NCBI GenBank assembly: GCA_002344075.1 | Contig: DDTM01000070.1 | Location: forward strand, 209 to 9,325 | Source: Bacteroidetes bacterium UBA2364 | GTDB taxonomy: Bacteria; Bacteroidota; Rhodothermia; Rhodothermales; UBA2364 | Length of the DNA: 9,117 nucleotides | Direction of reading: 5' to 3' | Shown here: piece after piece, positions 1 to 5,799 of the stretch | Layout: each line of letters begins with the position of its first letter | Position numbering within the stretch: the stretch's first letter is position 1 | Made by a program: the position numbers and the translations under genes | Notes under the pieces: model-generated | The model's database searches: none | Seen by the model: only the letters and a program-made list of their open reading frames with translations | Told to the model about the DNA's origin: nothing

Positions 1-1
1 A

Positions 2-94
2 CCTGGGTAGCCTAAGAATCCGGCCCAAAAGAACGGTGCTCAGGTTGGTCACAAAGGTAAGACGCTCGAAATGGTATCGAATCCGGATGCGATA
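2..94 (+). pseudogene. Remnant of an IS66-type transposase (N-terminal segment)
   Basis: In the frame starting at base 2, bases 11-94 encode a short peptide containing Q-V-G-H-K-G-K-T-L-E-M-V and then N-P-D. This resembles the conserved GGQxGHKGxTLxMVxxPD segment that precedes the zinc-binding region in IS66-family transposases. The frame has an in-frame TAG at 8-10, and similarity is lost after the N-P-D-A-I at 80-94, where the expected Val-Glu-His and cysteine knuckles do not follow. The frame then closes with TGA at 158-160. This is therefore a broken fragment rather than a gene. The match is made from memory of the family over only about 25 residues. Sequence to the left of the window could show whether more of the element survives. 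Confidence 0.5.
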
Positions 95-281
95 TTAACG
101 CTTTTGATAAAAAAACTATCGTTTTTCAGGCTGCCTAAGTTTTTACAATTTATGTATTGAATGTGATGAGCACTTTTTGTAATGTGTAAGCCTAACTTCG
201 GATGATTTAAACGGCATAACTGCTTCATTCATTTAGCAAATTCGTACTGCCATCCTTTTGGAAGTCCAAATAGAAATTGTT

Positions 282-1643
282 ATGATCCGCTACAAGCTGT
301 TACAGTTCAGTTTTATCCTATTCACAGGGGTTGCAAGTGTTTGGGCACAGCCGAACACGCGAGGAAGCGGCCCGCCCAACGTTGTTTCTTCAACACCGCA
401 GGACACCTCCTTGTTTTCTTCAAACCGATATGTGAATCGCGCCCTCATTATTGCCAATAACGATTATCCCAAGATGAACGGGTCTAAGCGGAAACTGCCG
501 GGTGTAGAACAGGATGTGCCTGCACTTAAAGCGTTTTTTGAAAAACAGAAATTTCAGGTTAAGGTTCTGAATAATCTGACCGGATCTGAATTGAACGATG
601 AAATAGGGAATTTTCTGGTGGAAAACGATGTCGAAAACGCCCGTCTATTGATTTGGTTTGCCGGACATGGTCATACCTTAGAAGAGGTGGGGCGTAAGAT
701 GGGGTATCTCGTAGGGGTGGACGGTGACATTCCTGACCAGAAAAACACTGAGGCTGTCCGTGCATTCAAAAAAGCAGCGGTCGAACTCAGTGCGATCCAA
801 AATAAAACCCTAACTAACCGAAATGCCCTCCATGTGTTGTTTGTGTTTGATTCCTGCTTTTCAGGACTTGCTGCTAGAGGTACCGAAAATAGTGAACCGT
901 CTTATATCCAAGCTAAACTGTCTGGAAGGGCACGCCAGTATATAACGGCAGGAAATGATAAGCAACTGGTGAATGACCAAAGCCCATTGCGTACCTTTTT
1001 TATCAAAGCCATTCAGGAAGGTGCGGCCGATACGAATTTGCGGGACGGATATGTGACTTTTTCTGAATTAAGCGGATATTTAGAAACCAAAGTTAGCCAA
1101 TTAACACACGACCCCTCATCTGGTTTGTATCCCCAAGACCCCCAATGGGGGGATTTCCTAGACCAAAACCTCAACAATGGTGATTTTGTGTTTAAAGTCG
1201 AAAATTATGTACCTCTCCCGTCAGTGCCTGTCCTCACCGAGAGAACGTGTGAAAGTCCTGTGATCAATATGCTCTCCCTACCTAACGTCATCAAGGTAAA
1301 AAAGGAAGTGACCATGCGGGCAGATTTTGGGGGAACCAATCCGCAGTTCGAATGGCATTTTGGAGATGAGGCTCCGAAAATTGGATCTAATTTTATTAGG
1401 CATACGTACACCAAACCCGGTCAATATACCCTCAGGATTGTAGCGAAAAATGAATGTGGCGAAGACCAGTACAGCAGCCCGATTCAGGTGCAAAACGTCT
1501 GCACTGGTTTATACTGCGGGGTTGGTAAATGGATGATTCGGACGCTTGTGGGGTCTGGTGCAGCCTTTGCGGCTTGTAGAGGTGCCGGACGGTGTGGCGC
1601 TAATTCCGGCGTGGCACGACCGCCTGTCCCACCGGGTAACTAA
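282..1643 (+). CDS. Secreted caspase-like (peptidase C14) protein with PKD domain
   Basis: Predicted exported cysteine protease of the caspase/metacaspase fold, 453 residues from the ATG at 282. A TTG at 258 in the same frame would add eight residues before the signal peptide; the ATG is preferred because it places Met-Ile-Arg-Tyr-Lys directly before the hydrophobic core. The signal peptide ends in V-W-A, with Gln23 as the likely first mature residue. The caspase domain spans about residues 50-300. The catalytic His129 lies in F-A-G-H-G-H and Cys192 in F-D-S-C-F-S-G, with the conserved Asp two residues before Cys that in metacaspases helps form a basic-residue S1 pocket. A PKD-like domain follows (about 323-407, core F-E-W-H-F-G-D and H-T-Y-x-x-P-G-Q-Y). 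The tail is rich in Gly, Ala, Pro and Cys. The gene heads a tight block, 35 bases before the HEPN-FHA gene. No Shine-Dalgarno sequence or clear promoter was recognised in the leader (95-281). Substrate unknown. Confidence 0.9.
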   Translation: MIRYKLLQFSFILFTGVASVWAQPNTRGSGPPNVVSSTPQDTSLFSSNRYVNRALIIANNDYPKMNGSKRKLPGVEQDVPALKAFFEKQKFQVKVLNNLTGSELNDEIGNFLVENDVENARLLIWFAGHGHTLEEVGRKMGYLVGVDGDIPDQKNTEAVRAFKKAAVELSAIQNKTLTNRNALHVLFVFDSCFSGLAARGTENSEPSYIQAKLSGRARQYITAGNDKQLVNDQSPLRTFFIKAIQEGAADTNLRDGYVTFSELSGYLETKVSQLTHDPSSGLYPQDPQWGDFLDQNLNNGDFVFKVENYVPLPSVPVLTERTCESPVINMLSLPNVIKVKKEVTMRADFGGTNPQFEWHFGDEAPKIGSNFIRHTYTKPGQYTLRIVAKNECGEDQYSSPIQVQNVCTGLYCGVGKWMIRTLVGSGAAFAACRGAGRCGANSGVARPPVPPGN

Positions 1644-1678
1644 GATTGTTTTCTACCATATTATCATTTTGTATCCGT

Positions 1679-3346
1679 ATGGAAACACGTAAGTTTTTAG
1701 ATGAGGCATTGGTTGTGCTTCGTGATGCGCTTCAAACCTTTTTCCGAAGTTGGTGGCAGGATCCGAATGGGCAGCAATGGTTTAAAAAAGCGACTTCAAA
1801 AATGAAATACGCTTCGGGCGAAGATCGTCAATCAATGAACGAAGCAGATGTGTTGGTGCTGTTGAATATCCTCACCAACTTATGGGAGAGTGATTTTGGT
1901 CCACGATTAGACCCTTTAATCAAAAAACAAAAACAACACAATTATAAAACCTTTAGAGGCAAAGTTGAACTCCTAAAACAGTATCGTCATGACCATGCAC
2001 ATATGAATGAGTATGATATCCGAGAGGTTCTGCATCGGGTACAGGACATTCATACGGTAATTGCGGTTCTTGAAGATTATACTCCGGACATACAACACCA
2101 TGTAGAAAAAATGTCGGCAATAGAAGAACAAGTAGAAAATGCTTGGTTTGGAGCAAAAAAACAAAAGCATGAAGCCCATGAACAGGGGGCTGGTGCAAAT
2201 ATTCCTGAACAATCTACCGATGCACCCGTACAGGCGCCACCGGAAGCAGAGGATACAGGGATTCCGGATACCGAAGAGGCGATAACGCCAGAACAGCACA
2301 TGCAAGACGAGGCTTTTTCGGAAACACCAATTGAAGACCAGAATGCCCCGACAGAGGTTGGCGCAGACGTAAAGCAGGAAGAAGCAGTGCATAACCCAGA
2401 AGATTTAGGTGCATCGCCCATGCCTGAAACGCCGCCTATTTCACCCAATATGCCAATAGGATCAGAAGAACACGAGCCTACAACGCAGCAATCCGTTCCC
2501 CCCATGCAAAAGAAGGGCTTTTTCAGTAGATTTTTTGGTAGCAGACGGGAACCCGAACAAGAGACCGTAACTCCCCCGCCGCCGTCCAAAAAACATGACC
2601 TTTTGGCATTGCGTAATCAAATCTTAGACGATTTGATAAACGTACTCCGCGAGGCAAAAAATCCGAATCAGGCAACGTTTAAGGCCATTCATGTTTTGGT
2701 TTGGGCAGCAGAAGCATTAAATCTTTATGAGGATTACTTCATCACGCATGGACGGGATAATATCGGGTTACCATATCGTTTGGGTGAAAGTGGATTAACG
2801 GCATGGATGGATTTTCCAATCGAGTTTAAAATTGTATCCGATTTGCAGGCTTCCTCAGCACCTGTCCAAAATATGTTCCGGAGCAAAGGATTCTATATAG
2901 ATACGGTTGGGTCTAATAGCCCTCAAATACCGCATGGGCAACAAGTCGTCTCTGGCACATGCACGTTAGAGGTTGTCGTAGGTACGTTAGTGAGCAGACG
3001 CAAGACGTTTGTGTTTAACCAGCCACAAATTATTAATATTGGGCGGAAAAGGGAGGTGACGGAAAGAGGCATTATAGTGAGACAGAATCATATTGCATTT
3101 CAAGATACTTCCAATCAAAAAGTGATTCATAAAAAACATGCCCAAATTAAATTCGATACCACTAAGGGCGGGTTTGTGTTGGTTGCAGAAGGCGAGAATC
3201 CCGTAGCGATATGGCGGGCAACGACAGGCGTACCTATCTATGCGGACAGAAATGGGGTTCTTTTAGTGAACGGTGACGTCATCCAACTTTCTGTTACAAA
3301 TGTCGCAACAATTAAATTCACCCAAACAATAGACCCAAATGCCTAG
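1679..3346 (+). CDS. Swt1-like HEPN domain fused to a degenerate FHA domain
   Basis: Cytoplasmic protein of 555 residues from the ATG at 1679. A TTG at 1646 would add 11 residues, but the ATG begins exactly at the first predicted helix. Residues about 5-135 are helical and resemble the Swt1-type HEPN domain, including R-H-D-H-A-H at Arg103-His108. That is the RX4-6H motif of HEPN ribonucleases, with a polar residue after the Arg. Residues about 150-300 are a Pro/Glu/Ala-rich disordered linker ending in a basic-aromatic patch (K-K-G-F-F-S-R-F-F-G-S-R-R, about 278-290). A helical segment follows (305-357), then a C-terminal FHA-like domain (about 434-549) with I-G-R at 454-456 and a late N-G-D-x-I-x-L. 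The usual Ser-x-x-His is His484-x-x-His487, so canonical phospho-threonine binding is doubtful. The stop overlaps the next gene by 8 bases. RNase activity is inferred from the motif only. Confidence 0.8.
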   Translation: METRKFLDEALVVLRDALQTFFRSWWQDPNGQQWFKKATSKMKYASGEDRQSMNEADVLVLLNILTNLWESDFGPRLDPLIKKQKQHNYKTFRGKVELLKQYRHDHAHMNEYDIREVLHRVQDIHTVIAVLEDYTPDIQHHVEKMSAIEEQVENAWFGAKKQKHEAHEQGAGANIPEQSTDAPVQAPPEAEDTGIPDTEEAITPEQHMQDEAFSETPIEDQNAPTEVGADVKQEEAVHNPEDLGASPMPETPPISPNMPIGSEEHEPTTQQSVPPMQKKGFFSRFFGSRREPEQETVTPPPPSKKHDLLALRNQILDDLINVLREAKNPNQATFKAIHVLVWAAEALNLYEDYFITHGRDNIGLPYRLGESGLTAWMDFPIEFKIVSDLQASSAPVQNMFRSKGFYIDTVGSNSPQIPHGQQVVSGTCTLEVVVGTLVSRRKTFVFNQPQIINIGRKREVTERGIIVRQNHIAFQDTSNQKVIHKKHAQIKFDTTKGGFVLVAEGENPVAIWRATTGVPIYADRNGVLLVNGDVIQLSVTNVATIKFTQTIDPNA

Positions 3347-4379
3347 AATTGAACCAAGGTACATCCTGCGCGAACTATTAAAAGCCATGATTGAACAAGC
3401 AGAGGTCTTGTACCAGAATGCTCTTGTCCCGTATCGTTACGACATTCGGCTTAATAGGCAGGATTATGAACACGTGAGCAGATTCATCAGCCACTTGAAA
3501 CGAGACGCCATTGAGGTGCTGAATGAACAGTATAAGAGGTTAAGCAACTTGAAAAAAACAGATGATGTACCCCCGTTACAAGAGCAAAAACAAGAAACTC
3601 CAAAGGCAATCCCAAGCATTTTGGGAAGGGCTGCCAAGTGGCTTACAATGGAAGCCACGCCTGATCAAAACGAGCCTGTTGAAACATGGAGACAAAACAA
3701 GGAGGATTTGTTCCCGGTTGACCTTTATGCAAAGCTAATGGATACCAAACCCTTTCGGAATAAAGCGTTTTATGTTGAGATTGCACCTGATGATGCATTA
3801 GAAGAAGGGATCTGTAAAATTGAAATTTTTTTCGATCCGGATAATAATGACCGAAGCACCATTTTGTTGTACCAAGTGAATAGCGATGAACGCCCCCAAA
3901 TTAAGAAGAGCGCAAGTAGGAAGAGCAGGGCGCCTTCCCAACCTAAGCCGGGAGCAAGTGTGGCGCCTACGATCATTATGCCTATAAAAAGTGATTCTGA
4001 GCAGGATACCCCCCACAAGAATACCCCTTATGCCAAGGTCGTATTGATGCACCCCCAAGCCAAGAAGCCCATTATATTGAAAAAAGAGACCAGTTTCGGG
4101 CGCCAAAATTGTCAACCTCCTGCCGATATTGATCTCGGGGCAACCGAAAATATTTCCGGTATTCACTTCCTGATCCGGTACAACCACGACACTCGGCAGG
4201 CTGAAATCAAAGACATAAGCCATCCCCAATTGCACACGTGGGTAAATGGGACAGAGGTTACACCGAGCCGAGATGCGCAAAAAGGTGATTTAGATATTTG
4301 GTATCCGCTGCCCCCAGAGGCAACCATTCATGCTGGCTACGACCAATCCGGTGTCGCAGTGCAATTTCAGTTATTATAA
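3339..4379 (+). CDS. FHA-domain protein with FhaA-like N-terminal region
   Basis: Cytoplasmic protein of 346 residues. The start overlaps the end of the preceding gene by 8 bases, implying translational coupling. The C-terminal FHA domain (about 231-346) keeps the phosphopeptide-binding residues: G-R at 254-255, S-G-I-H at 273-276 and N-G at 303-304. It therefore probably binds phospho-threonine proteins. Residues about 8-68, with V-P-Y-R-Y-D-I-R-L and D-Y-E-H-V followed by a long helix, resemble the N-terminal domain of FhaA (DUF3662). A second piece at about 143-165 (Y-V-E-I-A-P-D-D then I-E-I-F-F-D-P) could be the matching strands, separated by a polar insertion of some 70 residues. A low-complexity linker (185-228) contains P-T-I-I-M-P, whose Thr211 could be phosphorylated. 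No membrane segment or signal peptide. FHA call firm; FhaA-like call tentative. Confidence 0.85.
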   Translation: MPRIEPRYILRELLKAMIEQAEVLYQNALVPYRYDIRLNRQDYEHVSRFISHLKRDAIEVLNEQYKRLSNLKKTDDVPPLQEQKQETPKAIPSILGRAAKWLTMEATPDQNEPVETWRQNKEDLFPVDLYAKLMDTKPFRNKAFYVEIAPDDALEEGICKIEIFFDPDNNDRSTILLYQVNSDERPQIKKSASRKSRAPSQPKPGASVAPTIIMPIKSDSEQDTPHKNTPYAKVVLMHPQAKKPIILKKETSFGRQNCQPPADIDLGATENISGIHFLIRYNHDTRQAEIKDISHPQLHTWVNGTEVTPSRDAQKGDLDIWYPLPPEATIHAGYDQSGVAVQFQLL

Positions 4380-4399
4380 CCCACATGAAGTAAAACGTT

Positions 4400-4600
4400 A
4401 TGAATAAGTTCTTGAAAACCGTTCTTGCACCTGCCTTAGTTGTGTTGCTGGCGTTCGTTCTGATTATTGGCTTACGCCATTATTTGTTATATTATTTTAA
4501 GTTCTTATTTTTACTGATTTTATTGGTCGTAGTTTTGGGGTTTTGGTTTGCGTATTGGCAGGAAGTTAGAAGCTATTCTACTACGGAGCGGAAATCATGA
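4400..4600 (+). CDS. Small two-helix inner-membrane protein
   Basis: Protein of 66 residues, not recognised as a named family. It has two hydrophobic helices, about residues 8-25 (leucine, valine and alanine rich) and 34-52 (aromatic, leucine and valine rich), joined by a short turn containing Arg26 and His27. Lys3 and Lys6 are N-terminal, and the polar tail ends in Thr-Glu-Arg-Lys-Ser. Both termini are probably cytoplasmic with a very short outside loop, though the Arg-His in the turn weakens this. It starts 20 bases after the FHA gene, and its stop codon overlaps the ATG of the phosphatase gene (ATGA at 4597-4600). This arrangement and the clear membrane pattern support it as a real gene. 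It may anchor the FHA or PP2C proteins at the membrane (inference). Confidence 0.75.
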   Translation: MNKFLKTVLAPALVVLLAFVLIIGLRHYLLYYFKFLFLLILLVVVLGFWFAYWQEVRSYSTTERKS

Positions 4601-5613
4601 CGACGACCTTTCATACGCATTGCCTGACCGGATACGGACTTACCCATCCAGGACTTCAGCACTTCGACAACGAAGATGCATTTGTGATAGATGAGGAACG
4701 GCAGATCTACGCCGTTATTGATGGTGTTGGGGGGGCTTCTGCGGGTGAAATTGCTGCTTCAATTACCGAAAATGTGATTCGGGATGCCGTGTTTTCTCCG
4801 GGTGATTTGGAACTGGAACTCCGGCGAACCTTGGTTAGGGCAAACAATGAAATCATCCGGCAGGCAGCACTTAATCCAGAGTGGAAGGGAATGGGTTGTG
4901 TGGTTACGTTGTGCTGCGTTCATGAAGATCAACTTTGGGTGGCACATGTAGGCGATACCCGTTTGTACAAGATTACACAGGAAGAAATCACTAAACTGAC
5001 TAAAGACCACTCGCCTGTAGGAGCGTTAGAAGATGCTGGTGAAATAACGGAAGATCAGGCCTTGATGCACCCCTACCGAAATGTAGTCCATCGGATGCTG
5101 GGGGCCAAGATGTTAAATCCAGAAGATAACGTTTGGATAGATGTTACCATCTTTGAAATCCCTGACGGCACCCATTTTTTACTCTGCTCGGATGGGTTAA
5201 CGGATTTAGTCTCCCAGAAAGAAATTCTTGACCTCGTTAATGAGGCTGGGCAAACGGTGCATCAGATTTGTAATGCTCTGGTTACACGCGCCAATATGTA
5301 CGGCGGGAAGGATAATATAACGGTGGTTTTACTTTCGCCCAATATCGCCTACGCTCGTCCAAGTAAGCCCGCTATAAGTCCGCCTGCCAAACCCGAATCG
5401 CTGATCCTTCCGTCCGCCACAACGTACGAACCCCAAGCCGAAAATCCTTCTACGGAACCCGCAACTCAGCCGAAGGATGATGCTACGAATAGATGGATTA
5501 AACAAGGCACGTTTTGGTGGGGCTTTCTGGCTGGGAGTATGACGATGGCGATGATTGGTGGGCTTTTTTATTATGCAGCACCTCTTTGGCATTTCTTCAC
5601 GCATTTACGCTGA
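4597..5613 (+). CDS. Membrane-anchored PP2C-family Ser/Thr protein phosphatase
   Basis: Metal-dependent phosphatase of the bacterial PP2C (PPM) family, 338 residues, expected to remove phosphate from Ser/Thr of cytoplasmic proteins. The catalytic domain (about 8-248) has the expected order of motifs: D-N-E-D-A-F at 24-29, D-G-V-G-G with G-E (Asp42, Glu51), V-G-D-T-R-L at 118-123, D-H-S-P, C-S-D-G-L-T-D (Asp199) and G-K-D-N-I-T-V (Asp239). The phosphate-contacting Arg usually three residues before the N-E-D is His22 here. A Pro-rich linker (254-295) leads to a single membrane helix (about 306-328), so the catalytic domain should face the cytoplasm. The start overlaps the previous gene by 4 bases, and GGAG at 4585-4588 lies 8 bases upstream, the only convincing Shine-Dalgarno site in the window. 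In such clusters PP2C normally opposes a Ser/Thr kinase read by FHA domains; no kinase is visible here. Confidence 0.92.
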   Translation: MTTTFHTHCLTGYGLTHPGLQHFDNEDAFVIDEERQIYAVIDGVGGASAGEIAASITENVIRDAVFSPGDLELELRRTLVRANNEIIRQAALNPEWKGMGCVVTLCCVHEDQLWVAHVGDTRLYKITQEEITKLTKDHSPVGALEDAGEITEDQALMHPYRNVVHRMLGAKMLNPEDNVWIDVTIFEIPDGTHFLLCSDGLTDLVSQKEILDLVNEAGQTVHQICNALVTRANMYGGKDNITVVLLSPNIAYARPSKPAISPPAKPESLILPSATTYEPQAENPSTEPATQPKDDATNRWIKQGTFWWGFLAGSMTMAMIGGLFYYAAPLWHFFTHLR

Positions 5614-5678
5614 TTATACATAATAATTGTAATTGATTTTCTGAAATATCTTTTCTATCCTGAAAGCACGATTTATTA

Positions 5679-5702
5679 TGCCTTTGTCTAAATCTAAAGG
5701 CA
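5679..5702. repeat. Inverted repeat (7-bp stem) in the gap after the PP2C gene
   Basis: TGCCTTT (5679-5685) is mirrored by AAAGGCA (5696-5702). An extra G-T pair closes the stem, leaving an 8-base loop. It is 66 bases after the phosphatase stop. No T-run follows on the + strand, so it is not a standard intrinsic terminator. It could end or regulate transcription between the block and the next caspase gene, or be chance in an AT-rich spacer. Confidence 0.35.
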
Positions 5703-5748
5703 AAACGATTGGATATTATGCTTTAGAACCTATGTCATTTTAGAATCT

Positions 5749-5761
5749 TCATGTTACATGA
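5749..5761. promoter_or_regulatory. 13-bp palindrome upstream of the PEGA caspase gene
   Basis: TCATGTTACATGA is a perfect palindrome around its central base and ends 38 bases before the ATG at 5800. Position and symmetry would suit a dimeric regulator's operator. There is no second copy elsewhere in the window that I could find, and no recognisable promoter boxes around it. The call rests on symmetry only. Confidence 0.25.
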
Positions 5762-5799
5762 TCAGTCTGTAATAATTTATCCATCTTTTCTTTACCGTT

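Noticed and set aside
3..98. Basic open frame in the third + frame at the left edge
   Set aside because: The Arg/Lys-rich peptide has no recognisable motif, and the overlapping second frame gives a better family match.
161..281. Possible Bacteroidota-type promoter (TTTG at 176-179 with TAACTTCG at 193-200)
   Set aside because: The spacing of 13 bases is far from the expected 19-21, and the second box has a mismatch.
258..281. TTG start giving an eight-residue extension of the first caspase
   Set aside because: The acidic extension precedes a good signal peptide that begins at the ATG at 282; the same reasoning favours 1679 over the TTG at 1646 for the next gene.
1139..1151. CCCCC-AAT-GGGGG hairpin-like sequence
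   Set aside because: It falls inside the caspase domain of the first gene with no T-run and a 3-base loop; explained by codons for P-Q-W-G.
2077..2589. 170-codon open frame on the minus strand, Ser/Cys/Gly-rich
   Set aside because: It is antisense to the Pro/Glu-rich linker of the HEPN-FHA gene; its composition simply mirrors that linker and no domain is seen.
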